The notes under the pieces were generated by a model. It did no database searches. It saw only the letters and a program-made list of their open reading frames with translations, and was not told the DNA's origin. From the NCBI RefSeq assembly GCF_002846575.1, contig NZ_PJND01000007.1:1798001-1862000 (forward strand): DNA of 64,000 nucleotides, given 5' to 3'. How positions within the stretch are numbered: position 1 is the first letter of the stretch; each line of letters opens with the position of its first letter. Origin of the DNA: Flavobacterium lindanitolerans. GTDB taxonomy: Bacteria > Bacteroidota > Bacteroidia > Flavobacteriales > Flavobacteriaceae. Made by a program: the position numbers and the translations under genes. This document shows, in pieces, positions 26,337 through 35,318 of this stretch.

Positions 26337-27950
26337 ATGAAAAAAATTACTTTTTTAATAGTCTTGTTGTCAGGTTTCTGGGCTGTGGCTCAGGAAGATG
26401 CCTGGGTTTATTTTACAGATAAGCCTGATGCCGCTCACTACATGGCAAACCCGCTGGAGATGCTTTCGCAGCGAGCACTTGACAGAAGAACAAGACAGAA
26501 TATTGCATTAGACGAAAAGGATGTCCCTATTTCCGTATCGTATATTAATCAGGTGACGGCTTCGGCAGGAATTACAGTCAAGGCCAAATCAAAATGGATG
26601 AATGCATTGCATATCAGAGGTACGGTAGAAGCCATTCAAAACCTCGAAAATCTTACTTTTGTCGACCATATCCAGTTTGCCAATCCAACTTTGAATACTG
26701 CGGGCCGTGCCATGCATCAGTCGCAATTGGCAAATGGGAATAAAAATTTAGAAACTCAGGTAAGTTTCGGATATGGAACATCGGCCAACCAGATTCAGAT
26801 GCTAAAAGGCAATCAGTTACACCAGCAGGATTTTACCGGAAACGGAAAAATAATCGCTGTTATGGATGCCGGTTTTCCCAATGTAAATACTGCCCAACCT
26901 TTCCAACGACTTATTACCAATAATAAAATTTTAGGTGGTTACGATTTTGTAAACAGAAATACGAATTTTTATACAGGTGGAACACACGGTACCTTAGTAC
27001 TTGCGACTATGGGCGGTTATGTTGAAAATCAATTAGTTGGAACCGGGCCGGATGCTTCGTATTATCTTTTTATAACAGAGGATATTTCGGATGAAAATCC
27101 GGTTGAGGAATCGTATTGGGTTGAAGCTGCTGAAATGGCAGACAGCCTTGGTGTTGATATCATTAATACTTCGCTGGGATATTTCATATATAACAACCCG
27201 GGTTATAGTTATGAATATGCTGACATGAATGGCACAACAGCCTTTATTTCACGTGGTGCAGATATTGCTTTTTCAAAGGGAATGATTTGTGTTGTTTCGG
27301 CAGGCAATTCAGGAGCAGGGGCTAATCCTAATATTTCGGCTCCGGCGGATGCGGTTAATGCGCTGGCTGTAGGTGCTGTAGCGCCGGATAGTAGTTATGC
27401 CGGTTTCAGTTCTATCGGGCCTTCATTTGATGGCAGGGTTAAACCCGATATAATGGCACAAGGACAGCAGGCTGTGGTTTCTGATACATTTGGAAATATT
27501 GTTACTGCTAACGGAACCTCTTTTTCGTCGCCTATAATTTCAGGTATGGTAGCTTGTTTATGGCAGGCTTTTCCAGATAAAACAAATGCGGAAATTATAC
27601 AGCTAATCAAACAGTCGGCCCATTTATATAATACGCCCAACAATCAATTTGGTTATGGAATTCCTGATTTTAGCAGGGCATTAGCTAATGCTTTAGACAC
27701 TCCTGTTTTTTCTGAAAACTCATTTTTAGTATATCCAAACCCGGCTAATTCTGTTGTCAATCTGGTTATTCCGGAATCTTATGAAGAAGTCCGGATTTTT
27801 ATTTACAACCAGTTAGGACAAGAAATAATGAATAGTAAAATTAAAAGAGAAAACCCGGTTTTTTCTGTAGAAAACCTGCAATCGGGTATCTATTGGTATA
27901 AAATCAAAGCGGGCAATAATTATAAAACAGGAAAATTGGCTGTTAAATAG
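26337..27950 (+). CDS. Subtilisin-like S8 serine protease with type IX sorting domain
   Basis: The 537-residue preproprotein has a signal peptide (ending WAVAQ), an inhibitor-like propeptide to about 165 and the S8 catalytic domain. The triad is Asp177 (AVMDAGFPN), His217 (GGTHGTLV) and Ser395 (NGTSFSSPI), with the oxyanion Asn in SAGNSGAG. The last ~75 residues form a type A C-terminal sorting domain: VYPNPANSVVNLVIP, then IYNQLGQEI and SGIYWYKIKAGN, ending GKLAVK. This predicts export by Sec, then type IX secretion to the cell surface or medium. It is likely a nutrient-gathering protease. Confidence 0.95.
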   Translation: MKKITFLIVLLSGFWAVAQEDAWVYFTDKPDAAHYMANPLEMLSQRALDRRTRQNIALDEKDVPISVSYINQVTASAGITVKAKSKWMNALHIRGTVEAIQNLENLTFVDHIQFANPTLNTAGRAMHQSQLANGNKNLETQVSFGYGTSANQIQMLKGNQLHQQDFTGNGKIIAVMDAGFPNVNTAQPFQRLITNNKILGGYDFVNRNTNFYTGGTHGTLVLATMGGYVENQLVGTGPDASYYLFITEDISDENPVEESYWVEAAEMADSLGVDIINTSLGYFIYNNPGYSYEYADMNGTTAFISRGADIAFSKGMICVVSAGNSGAGANPNISAPADAVNALAVGAVAPDSSYAGFSSIGPSFDGRVKPDIMAQGQQAVVSDTFGNIVTANGTSFSSPIISGMVACLWQAFPDKTNAEIIQLIKQSAHLYNTPNNQFGYGIPDFSRALANALDTPVFSENSFLVYPNPANSVVNLVIPESYEEVRIFIYNQLGQEIMNSKIKRENPVFSVENLQSGIYWYKIKAGNNYKTGKLAVK

Positions 27951-27993
27951 TATCTTTAAAAACAAAACAAATAATAAACCATAACTAAATTAA

Positions 27994-28932
27994 ATGAATA
28001 AGATTACACAGCTTTTCAATATTCAGTATCCAATAGTTCAGGGAGGCATGATATGGAACAGCGGTTATAAGTTAGCAAGTGCGGTTAGTAATGCCGGAGG
28101 CTTGGGATTAATAGGAGCAGGGTCAATGTATCCGGATGTCCTTCGGGAACACATCCAGAAATGTAAAAAGGCGACAGATAAGCCTTTTGGTGTCAACGTT
28201 CCAATGTTGTATCCCAATATTGAAGAAATCATGAATATTATTGTAGAAGAAGGCGTAAAAATCGTTTTTACTTCTGCAGGAAATCCTAAAACATGGACTG
28301 CTTTTTTAAAAGAAAAAGGAATCACAGTCGTTCATGTTGTCAGCAGTTCAAAATTTGCCCTGAAAGCGCAGGAAGCAGGTGTTGATGCTGTTGTTGCTGA
28401 AGGTTTTGAGGCTGGCGGACATAATGGAAGGGAAGAAACGACTACATTAACTCTCATTCCGATGGTTCGCGAAAAAATACAAATTCCATTGATAGCGGCC
28501 GGAGGAATTGCAACCGGAAGAGGAATGCTGGCGGCGATGGTTTTGGGTGCCGATGGCGTTCAGGTGGGAAGCCGTTTTGCCGCATCAATCGAAAGTTCGT
28601 CACATGCTGATTTTAAACAGACAATTGTTGATTTGGAAGAAGGCGGAACCCAGGTAACTTTGAAAGAACTGGCACCGGTACGACTAATCAAAAATAAATT
28701 CTATCAGGATATTCAGGAGCTTTACGCCAAATGTCCGACTACAGATGATTTGAAAGTTTTGTTGGGAAGAGCCCGCGCTAAAAGAGGAATGTTTGAAGGC
28801 GATTTAGTGGAAGGCGAACTTGAAATTGGCCAAATTTCAGGACTGATTCACGATATAAAACCCGTAAAAGAAATTGTCCAGAATATGGTTTCAGAATTTG
28901 AAAAAGCAAAACAGGAAGCTGTTTCTTTATAA
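27994..28932 (+). CDS. Nitronate monooxygenase (2-nitropropane dioxygenase family)
   Basis: The 312-residue FMN enzyme shows the family markers: YPIVQGGMIWNSGYKLASAV at the N-terminus, the phosphate-binding region GGIATGRGMLAAMVLGADGVQ, and the active-site segment EGFEAGGHNG containing the catalytic His. It oxidises alkyl nitronates such as propionate 3-nitronate in the cytoplasm. Some relatives are enoyl reductases (FabK), which share this motif set, so the exact reaction is not certain. It stands alone between the subtilase and a strong terminator. Confidence 0.88.
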   Translation: MNKITQLFNIQYPIVQGGMIWNSGYKLASAVSNAGGLGLIGAGSMYPDVLREHIQKCKKATDKPFGVNVPMLYPNIEEIMNIIVEEGVKIVFTSAGNPKTWTAFLKEKGITVVHVVSSSKFALKAQEAGVDAVVAEGFEAGGHNGREETTTLTLIPMVREKIQIPLIAAGGIATGRGMLAAMVLGADGVQVGSRFAASIESSSHADFKQTIVDLEEGGTQVTLKELAPVRLIKNKFYQDIQELYAKCPTTDDLKVLLGRARAKRGMFEGDLVEGELEIGQISGLIHDIKPVKEIVQNMVSEFEKAKQEAVSL

Positions 28933-28968
28933 AAGAATCCCTTTGCAGAGCAAAGGGATTCTTTTTTA
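28931..28968 (+). terminator. Terminator after nitronate monooxygenase
   Basis: Perfect 15-bp arms (28931-28945 with 28951-28965, 5-nt loop) followed by T residues. Confidence 0.92.
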
Positions 28969-29021
28969 ATTGATTATCTGAACTTTACACCAAAAAATAA
29001 ACCAAGGTTTATGTTTTCTTT

Positions 29022-29080
29022 CTTTGCGGCTCTGCGTCTTTGCGAGCAACTATTTCACGCAAAGGCGCAGAGCCACAAAG
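29022..29080 (+). repeat. Dispersed palindromic element, copy A
   Basis: 23-nt arms (29022-29044 and 29058-29080) pair with two mismatches around a 13-nt loop agcaactatttca. The left arm contains GGCTCTGCGTCTTTGCG and the right arm CGCAAAGGCGCAGAGCC. The same loop occurs in copies at 45390-45440 and 50711-50768. No T tract follows on either strand. Confidence 0.85.
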
Positions 29081-29139
29081 TTAATAGTAGAATCGTTAAA
29101 CGTTACCTTTTTGGTATAACTTCCCGATAGTCATTGTTT

Positions 29140-29772
29140 TTAATCATGACCAAGATTATAGATCTCCATGATGTTTTTCATGATGCGGTCAATATCCAGT
29201 TTCAGGTCAATCAGTTTTCCGGAGTGAATGTCAAAAACCCAACCGTGAATCTGAAGCCCTCTTTCGTTGTATGCTTTTTGCACTTCGGCAGTTTTAACCA
29301 AATTAACACACTGCTCCTGTACATTTAATTCGACCAGCCTGTTGTATTTTGCAGTTTCATCTTCAATAGCATTCAGTTCATTTTTATGCAGTCTGTATAC
29401 ATCGCGTATATTTCGCAGCCAAGGATTGAGTACACCCAAATCTTCAGCCTGCATGGCTGCTTTTACTCCTCCGCAGAAATAATGCCCGCAAACCACAACA
29501 TGGTTGACATGCAAGTAATTTACGGCATAATTCAATACAGACATTACGTTGAGGTCAATACTGATTACCATATTGGCGATATTTCTATGTACAAAAACTT
29601 CTCCGGGAGAAACACCCATCAAATCTTCTGCAGTAACACGACTGTCAGAACATCCAATGTAGAGAATATCCGGATTTTGTCCCTTTGATAAGTTTATGAA
29701 ATAGTCCGGATCTTTTTGCAATTTTTCAGCAATCCATTTTTCATTATTTCGGAATACTTTTTCTAGTTCCAT
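29140..29772 (-). CDS. Beta-class carbonic anhydrase
   Basis: The 210-residue enzyme interconverts CO2 and bicarbonate. The zinc ligands are clear: Cys41 and Asp43 in GCSDSRV, His97 and Cys100 in VVCGHYFCGGV. Asp43-Arg45 is the catalytic dyad. No signal peptide, so it acts in the cytoplasm, where it can feed carboxylases and help pH balance. It is a single leftward gene; copy A of the palindromic repeat lies downstream of its end. Confidence 0.96.
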   Translation of the reverse strand: MELEKVFRNNEKWIAEKLQKDPDYFINLSKGQNPDILYIGCSDSRVTAEDLMGVSPGEVFVHRNIANMVISIDLNVMSVLNYAVNYLHVNHVVVCGHYFCGGVKAAMQAEDLGVLNPWLRNIRDVYRLHKNELNAIEDETAKYNRLVELNVQEQCVNLVKTAEVQKAYNERGLQIHGWVFDIHSGKLIDLKLDIDRIMKNIMEIYNLGHD

Positions 29773-29895
29773 AGTATACGATATAGTTGGAAGATTTTTA
29801 TAGGATAAAGATAATCAATTAACATAAACCCGAAAAAAAAAGTCACGTTTCAAAAAACATTCCTGAATATAAATTGGCTGGATAACCTGAATAAA

Positions 29896-29928
29896 ACGGT
29901 GCTGTCCCGATTGTTGTGACAGCACCTT
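29896..29928 (-). terminator. Terminator after the YbhB/YbcL gene
   Basis: Perfect 9-bp stem (29898-29906 with 29918-29926, core ggtgctgtc / gacagcacc). On the minus strand it is followed by GTTTTATT. Confidence 0.75.
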
Positions 29929-29945
29929 TATATCACAATCAGATT

Positions 29946-30491
29946 TTATCTTTTATAATAAGCCACTATACTTGCTTTGGCTAATGTCTGGTTCCAAAGG
30001 TTAAAACCGACTACTGCCGGATTTGTATTTTCGTCCAGTCCTAATTTATCGGTTTTTAAGGCATATACAGTTATAATGTATTGGTGAAATCCGTGTCCTT
30101 TTGGTGGACAGGGACCTCCGAATCCTTTGATGCCGTAGTCTGTAATACTTTGGATAGCTCCTTTTGGGGCCAAGTTCAATTGTACGCCCGCATTGGTCAC
30201 AAGTTCTTTTGTACTTGCAGGAATGTCAAATACAACCCAATGCCAGAATCCGCTTCCCGTCGGCGCATCGGGATCATACATGGTAATGGCAAAACTTTTT
30301 GTTCCCTCGGGTGCGTTTTTCCATGATAATTGAGGTGATTGGTTGTCTCCGGAACAGCCAAAACCACCAAACTCTTGTATTTTTGTAGCTTCTCCTCCAA
30401 GATCTTTACTGGATAAGGTAAATGTTTTTTGTGCAAAAAGTGTTACTGAGAACAGCAGGGAAACTACCAGAATAAAGTTTAATTTTTTCAT
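29946..30491 (-). CDS. YbhB/YbcL (Raf kinase inhibitor-like) exported protein
   Basis: The 181-residue protein has a signal peptide (ending VTLFAQ) and the phosphatidylethanolamine-binding protein fold. Markers are NQSPQLSWKNAPEGTKSFAI, the DPDAP motif with TGSGFWHWVVFDIP, and the late GYGIKG-like segment YGIKGFGGPCPPKGHGFH. Bacterial members bind small anions or phospholipid head groups, and their role is poorly known. The AraC-type regulator gene is 87 nt upstream in the same direction and might control it. Confidence 0.93.
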   Translation of the reverse strand: MKKLNFILVVSLLFSVTLFAQKTFTLSSKDLGGEATKIQEFGGFGCSGDNQSPQLSWKNAPEGTKSFAITMYDPDAPTGSGFWHWVVFDIPASTKELVTNAGVQLNLAPKGAIQSITDYGIKGFGGPCPPKGHGFHQYIITVYALKTDKLGLDENTNPAVVGFNLWNQTLAKASIVAYYKR

Positions 30492-30578
30492 TTTATTACG
30501 ATTTTAAAATTTTAACAAAGTTAGTTTTCGCAATAAAGGAGGAGCTTAGAGAGATGTTCAAAAACTGTTGCCGGAAGT

Positions 30579-31415
30579 TCAACTTTTATGATGCTGCCCC
30601 GGCGTGGTTCCATATTTTATTTTATAGGCCTGAATAAAACTGGATAAGTTCTCGTAGCCCACTTCAAAATAGATTTCGGTTGCACTTTTGTGTTCTTTGC
30701 TAATCAGGTGATGGGCATATTCAAGCCTTTTATTCTGAAACCATTTTACGGGCGATTGTGCGTACTGTTTTTCAAATTCGCGTTTGAAAGTAGAAATACT
30801 CATATTACATAAAAAGGCCAGTTCTTTTAAGGTTAGTTTGTTGAGTTGGTTACTTTCTATGGTGCGGATAAATTTTCGGGTACTATCATTATTATTTGAA
30901 ATAAGGGAATTCAGAAAATGGGTGCCGTGTAATTCTGTGAGATATAGCATTATTTCCTGAAATTTAACCTCCAGCAGATTGTTCCTTATTTTACCTGAAA
31001 GTTTTAAGATGACAGTAAGACTTTGTATAAAGTTCCTGATAAATTCATCGTATTCAAAAGCATGTACGGAGCTGTTTTTCTGGAAATCTGTATTGGTGAA
31101 TTCTATACTTTCTATAAATTTTGAAAGAGCAGTGTCCGAAAAGAAAAACAGCAGACTTCTGTAATTATTCCTGTCAGATAATTGTTCGGTCATGAGGCAG
31201 TGCCCGGATTTCATCAAAACAAATTTCGAGTTGTTTATCGATAAAGAGGAATTGTCGAATATAACGTCTTTATAACCTTCCAACAGAAAACTGAAAGTGT
31301 TTTGGTTGAGTATGATTTGTTGTTTGGAAATTTTCCGGGATGAGGAATAATCAAAAATCTGGACGGGTAGAGAGGTGTCTATAAGTAATGCATCAGGAAT
31401 TGTAATACTATTCAT
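30579..31415 (-). CDS. AraC-family transcriptional regulator
   Basis: The 278-residue protein has an N-terminal cupin-like sensing domain (residues 1-160, with SFLLEGYKDVIFDN) and a C-terminal AraC double helix-turn-helix at about 175-275. The latter is recognisable in LTLKELAFLCNMSISTFKREFEKQY and ATEIYFEVGYENLSSFIQAYKIKYGTTPGQ (second helix pair and the G-x-x-P-x-x turn). The effector is unknown. Its only same-strand neighbour downstream is the YbhB/YbcL gene. Confidence 0.94.
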   Translation of the reverse strand: MNSITIPDALLIDTSLPVQIFDYSSSRKISKQQIILNQNTFSFLLEGYKDVIFDNSSLSINNSKFVLMKSGHCLMTEQLSDRNNYRSLLFFFSDTALSKFIESIEFTNTDFQKNSSVHAFEYDEFIRNFIQSLTVILKLSGKIRNNLLEVKFQEIMLYLTELHGTHFLNSLISNNNDSTRKFIRTIESNQLNKLTLKELAFLCNMSISTFKREFEKQYAQSPVKWFQNKRLEYAHHLISKEHKSATEIYFEVGYENLSSFIQAYKIKYGTTPGQHHKS

Positions 31416-31549
31416 GGCTTTCTGGCTTTTATGCTATTTGTGGATGTTCTATTTTTTCAGTCAAGATTAGATTTTGAGATATTTGTTAATTGAAAGTCTA
31501 CCGTTAGACCTTACAGATTTGCCCTAATGCAAAACGTGTTTAGTTATCA
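31416..31549. other. Intergenic AT-rich DNA upstream of the AraC gene
   Basis: No ORF, hairpin terminator or RNA gene is evident. A short inverted repeat (gtcta-ccgt-tagac) lies near 31496-31509. The leftward promoter of the AraC gene should be here. Confidence 0.5.
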
Positions 31550-31824
31550 TTTTTTTGCTGGCTCGTAAATTACCCTTCTCGTTCTTCAAAATAAAAAATT
31601 TCTTAAATGTCATACCAATTTTTTCAAGAACTTTTATTGAACCGAAAGTGTCTTTCAGGGCTTACCCAACTATTTTTTCTATTCCAGAAATATAAAAGCC
31701 AAAATCAAGACGCTTTTTTGCTGTTTCTGCAGCAATTCCTTATATTTCAATGTTTTATGTAGAATCTGAATCCGATGTCATATTCATTTTTGTCTTAGTC
31801 CACACCAGCCCATAAATTTTAAAG
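31550..31824 (-). pseudogene. Decayed GNAT (RimJ/RimL-like) acetyltransferase remnant
   Basis: Reading leftward, fragments of a GNAT enzyme appear in successive frames: FMGWCGLRQ, then NEYDIGFRFYIKH in another frame, then GIAAETAKKRLDFGFYISG and EKIVG-stop-ALKDTFGSIKVLEKIGM. Next comes a further shift to YFEEREG. These match the acetyl-CoA loop (xGIAxETAK) and the C-terminal SxxVLEKIGM element of the family. At least two frameshifts and three in-frame stops break it. The N-terminal third is missing. The remnant begins within ~10 nt of the arr stop, so arr seems to sit where the gene's start would have been. Confidence 0.8.
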
Positions 31825-31830
31825 TTGTTA

Positions 31831-32268
31831 TTAGTCATTTAATGAATTGACACCTTGTGCTTTTAATTTTTCGAGATGGTCTTTCATTGTCTTAACCTGG
31901 TCTGCCGGGTGTCCTTGCCAAATGGTTACTTCTCCAACCACCTTGAAAGGTTGAGTTGAACGATATGATTTTGTTGGATTTCCCGGGAATTTTTTATCAG
32001 TCAAATCCGGGTCATCTTCTATTTCACCAGTAGGCTCTACCAAATAAATTCTTTCCTGCCCTTCACCAAAAGCTAGTTCGGCACCCCAGATTGCAGCATC
32101 CAATGTTGCGGATAAAAAAATGTATTTTGCATTTTTCTGTTGTCCGTAGTTTGAAGTATAGCCTACTTTAATCAGGTCGCCAATTTTTAAGTCTGCCTTT
32201 GTTCCATGAAAATAGGTTTGTTCAAATGGTGTGGGTCTTTGTTGGTTTTTCTTTTGCTCCATTGTCAA
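31831..32268 (-). CDS. arr: Rifampin ADP-ribosyltransferase (Arr)
   Basis: The 145-residue protein matches the compact Arr family: YFHGTKADLKIGDLI (catalytic His-Gly-Thr), NYGQQKNAKYIFLSATLDAAIWGAELA, RIYLVEPTGEIEDDPDLTDKKFPGNPTKSYR, and the acidic DPDLTDKK segment. Arr enzymes inactivate rifampin by ADP-ribosylation with NAD. Two starts are possible (32268 or 32262, the latter giving MEQKKNQQ). The gene is directly upstream of a decayed acetyltransferase on the same strand. No integron attC site or transposase is visible, so it looks chromosomal. Confidence 0.94.
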   Translation of the reverse strand: MTMEQKKNQQRPTPFEQTYFHGTKADLKIGDLIKVGYTSNYGQQKNAKYIFLSATLDAAIWGAELAFGEGQERIYLVEPTGEIEDDPDLTDKKFPGNPTKSYRSTQPFKVVGEVTIWQGHPADQVKTMKDHLEKLKAQGVNSLND

Positions 32269-32397
32269 GTTTATGGTTTTATTATCCTGTTTTCTTTCTG
32301 ATTAATTTAGAGACAATATAAATGAAGATAAGAAAAAATCCTGTCCGATTATCAAGACAGGATTTTTATAAAAAGTAAATTCTAAATTCATGAGGGT

Positions 32398-33813
32398 TTA
32401 AAACTTATTCTCAACCTCTGCCGCCTGAAGCATTAAATAATGCAGGTCTGTGTTTTTGACAAAAGGCTTTAGAAGCTCGCTTCCAGGACCAAACATAGCC
32501 AATTCAACATAATCAGCGGAGTGGTCCATACTAATCCAGCCCACAGAATTTGTTTTTTGCTGCATTTCAGAATAAGCCTTGTAAGGCAGTTTTTTATAAT
32601 TGTAGAGTCCTTCTTCTTTGTGCAATCCGTCATAATAGCTAAGTATTGTTTTGGCTTCTTCGTCAGAAGGAGTATGCCCGTTTGCTTTTTCAATAACTTC
32701 TTTTACCTGCGAAATCGAAAAATTCGGGCTTATCTGGTTCAGTATCCATTCGTTAGTTTGTGTGTACTTTTGAATGCTGTCAAAATTATCATTGGCATTC
32801 TTTCCGTAGATAACTCCCGGATTGGCATTTCCGTGGTCGGTTGTAATGATAACCAGGGTTTCTTTGTCTTTTTCGGCAAAGTCTATAGCAACCTTTACGG
32901 CTTCGTCAAAAGCAATCTGGTCGTTTATCAAAGCTGCAATATCATTGGCATGGGCAGCCCAATCCACTTTTCCTCCCTCAATCTGAAGTACGAATCCGTT
33001 TTTGTGACCTTTCATACGGTCAATTGCCTTTTGGGCCATTTCGGCTAGGGTAGGAACTGTTTTCTTTAAATCGTCATTGCTATTTCGGTCTACAGAATAA
33101 GGAAGCGCATCATCAGAAAAAACGCCTAATACCGGTTTGTCATTTGAGGTATTGAACATTTCCGAACGTGTTTTGGCAATCTGATAACCTTTTGCCTCGA
33201 ATGCGGCAAACATGTCTTTTTTATCTTTTCTCGTTTGTGGTGAAAAATAATTTTTACCACCGCCCATCATAATATCAAATCCTAACTCAAGATAAATTTC
33301 CGCTATATCATCCTGGCTGTTTCTGCTCTTGCTGTTGACGCAAAATCCGGCAGGAGTGGCATGGGTGATTGGAACTGTGGTGACGCATCCGGCCATTTTT
33401 CCGCTTTTTTTGAATTTTTGCCAGATAGGTAAGTGTGGTTTCCCGTCAGGGCCAACATTCAACGATCCATTGTTTACGCGAAAACCGCCGCCCCAGGAGG
33501 AACTGGCTGCTGCAGAATCCGTAACAATTGAACTGGCAGAAGCCGTGTCCATTAAAGCTCTTGAAACCCGATTGTCTTTATATAATTGAATCCAATTGGA
33601 ACCTTTTCCATATTTTCGGTTTAGGAATAAGTCGGCCATATTAAGTGTTCCGGTACTCATTCCATCGCTAACCAGTAAAATAATATTTTTGGCTTTTTTA
33701 TTTTTATTAATCGTTTCAAAATCCAAAACATTGGCGTTGCCCTGAAAGGGATTCAAAACTGCAGTTCCGATTGTAAAAAGTGAACCGTTTTTGAAAAATT
33801 TCCTTCTATCCAT
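32398..33813 (-). CDS. Alkaline phosphatase, probable Tat substrate
   Basis: The start is taken at the ATG at 33811-33813, because it gives MDRRKFFKNGSLFTIG, a twin-arginine signal. A frame 14 codons longer exists. The mature enzyme has the PhoA-type metal and nucleophile sites: Asp50 in LLVSDGMSTG, Ser100 in VTDSAAASSSWGGG, the Mg/Zn region THATPAGF, and later TTDHGNANP and WISMDHSADYVEL. It hydrolyses phosphate monoesters outside the cytoplasm. There is no type IX sorting domain at the C-terminus, which ends QAAEVENKF. It stands alone; phosphate control is likely but no pho-type box was recognised. Confidence 0.92.
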   Translation of the reverse strand: MDRRKFFKNGSLFTIGTAVLNPFQGNANVLDFETINKNKKAKNIILLVSDGMSTGTLNMADLFLNRKYGKGSNWIQLYKDNRVSRALMDTASASSIVTDSAAASSSWGGGFRVNNGSLNVGPDGKPHLPIWQKFKKSGKMAGCVTTVPITHATPAGFCVNSKSRNSQDDIAEIYLELGFDIMMGGGKNYFSPQTRKDKKDMFAAFEAKGYQIAKTRSEMFNTSNDKPVLGVFSDDALPYSVDRNSNDDLKKTVPTLAEMAQKAIDRMKGHKNGFVLQIEGGKVDWAAHANDIAALINDQIAFDEAVKVAIDFAEKDKETLVIITTDHGNANPGVIYGKNANDNFDSIQKYTQTNEWILNQISPNFSISQVKEVIEKANGHTPSDEEAKTILSYYDGLHKEEGLYNYKKLPYKAYSEMQQKTNSVGWISMDHSADYVELAMFGPGSELLKPFVKNTDLHYLMLQAAEVENKF

Positions 33814-33898
33814 GTGGTAAAATCTTTGTGAAGCCCAAAGATAATGAACAATCATTTTACAGCGATTAACTATTTGTTATTTTATCTGTGAAACTTTT

Positions 33899-33932
33899 GT
33901 AAAAAAAAAGCCCCAAGCAAAAGCTATGGGAC
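33899..33932 (-). terminator. Terminator after lysA
   Basis: On the minus strand GTCCCA-t-AGC pairs with GCT-TGGGGC around a TTTT loop (33932-33910), followed by a T9 tract. A single-base bulge and one G-T pair are present. Confidence 0.7.
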
Positions 33933-33958
33933 CTCTCCTCAAAATATACTTAACCTAA

Positions 33959-35194
33959 CTAATTTTTAGAAACCAGTTCGTAGCTTTTGTCAAACTCCAT
34001 GACAACCTGATTTCTTATTAAATCTTCAAAATTTTCTCTTTCTCTGATTAGATGCCCTTTCCCTTCATACCATAAGACTTCGGCAGGTTTAAACCTTGAA
34101 TTATAATTGGATGACATCGAAAAGCAATAGGCGCCCGCATTCCTGAAACACAGTACATCACCTTCTTTGATTTCGGCAATTCTTCGATTGTTGGCAAAGG
34201 TGTCTGTTTCGCATATATAACCAACGACAGAATAAAAGCGTTCTTTACCTTTCGGGTTGGAAATGTTTTCGATATGGTGCTGCGAACCGTAAAACATAGG
34301 TCTTATCAAATGGTTAAACCCGCTATCGATTCCGGCAAAAACAGTAGAAGTTGTTTGTTTTACCACATTTACTTTTGCGAGGAAGAAACCGGCTTCGCTA
34401 ACCAGAAATTTACCGGGTTCGAATGCAAGGGTCAAATCACGGCCATATTCCTTACAGAAGGCATTAAAGCGCTTGCTTAATTTTTTGCCCAGCTCTTCAA
34501 TATTGGTTTCGATATCGTCTTTTTTGTAGGGTACCTTGAAACCGCTGCCGAAATCAAGAAATTCCAGATTGCCGAAATGTTTTGCCGTATCAAAAAGTAT
34601 TTCGGCTGCATACAGAAATACCTCAATATCCAGAATATCGGAACCGGTGTGCATGTGAATTCCATTGATGTTCATACCCGTGTTTTCGACAATTCGTAAC
34701 AGGTGAGGCATTTGATGTACCGAAATTCCAAACTTGCTGTCAATATGTCCTACAGAAATATTGGCATTTCCACCAGCCATGACATGCGGATTGATTCTGA
34801 TGCATACAGGGATTGATGGATATTTTGCTCCAAAATGTTCCAGCACCGATAAGTTGTCGATATTAATCTGAACGCCAAGGTGGGCCGCTTCTTCAATTTC
34901 TTCAAAGGAAACACCATTAGGAGTGTAGATGATTTTGTCCGGCGAAAACCCGGCATGCAATCCCAACTGCACTTCCTGAATGGAAACGGTGTCCAGACCT
35001 GACCCCATTTCTTTTAGAAGTTTTAGGATTGATATGTTTGATAATGCTTTTACAGCATAATTTATACGCAGGCTTCCAACCTTTGAAAATGCATCCGTCA
35101 GTCGTGTATATTGAGACTGGATTTTTGCAGCATCATATACATACAGCGGACTTCCGAATTCTTCTGATAATTGCAGTAAATCTTTCGTTTGCAT
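33959..35194 (-). CDS. lysA: Diaminopimelate decarboxylase
   Basis: The 411-residue PLP enzyme makes L-lysine from meso-diaminopimelate, the last step of lysine synthesis. The fold III barrel starts with the cofactor lysine Lys49 in INYAVKALSN. Glycine-rich phosphate binding is seen in FLDFGSGFKVPYKKDD, and the second-domain active-site residues in CRINPHVMAGGNANISVG, GYICETDTFA and FRNAGAYCFSMSSNYN. Length is typical. It stands alone, preceded by a TAGTTTTG box at 35214-35221. Confidence 0.96.
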   Translation of the reverse strand: MQTKDLLQLSEEFGSPLYVYDAAKIQSQYTRLTDAFSKVGSLRINYAVKALSNISILKLLKEMGSGLDTVSIQEVQLGLHAGFSPDKIIYTPNGVSFEEIEEAAHLGVQINIDNLSVLEHFGAKYPSIPVCIRINPHVMAGGNANISVGHIDSKFGISVHQMPHLLRIVENTGMNINGIHMHTGSDILDIEVFLYAAEILFDTAKHFGNLEFLDFGSGFKVPYKKDDIETNIEELGKKLSKRFNAFCKEYGRDLTLAFEPGKFLVSEAGFFLAKVNVVKQTTSTVFAGIDSGFNHLIRPMFYGSQHHIENISNPKGKERFYSVVGYICETDTFANNRRIAEIKEGDVLCFRNAGAYCFSMSSNYNSRFKPAEVLWYEGKGHLIRERENFEDLIRNQVVMEFDKSYELVSKN

Positions 35195-35213
35195 AACATT
35201 AATTCTTTATATG

Positions 35214-35221
35214 CAAAACTA
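35214..35221 (-). promoter_or_regulatory. -7 box TAGTTTTG for lysA
   Basis: The minus strand reads TAGTTTTG, an exact TAnnTTTG match, 19 nt before the lysA start. Confidence 0.5.
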
Positions 35222-35318
35222 TAATCTAATTCTTTATGAGGCAAAATAATAACTAATATTAACAAAAAACAACAAATTGTTTTATTTTAAACTTTTAATG
35301 ATTTGAAATAAATGTTTT

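Noticed and set aside
31490..31515. GTTAGAC near the arr remnant as a possible integron attC core (GTTRRRY)
   Set aside because: Only one such heptamer is present and a match is expected by chance about once per kilobase. The paired RYYYAAC core and the long imperfect hairpin of an attC are missing, and there is no integrase.
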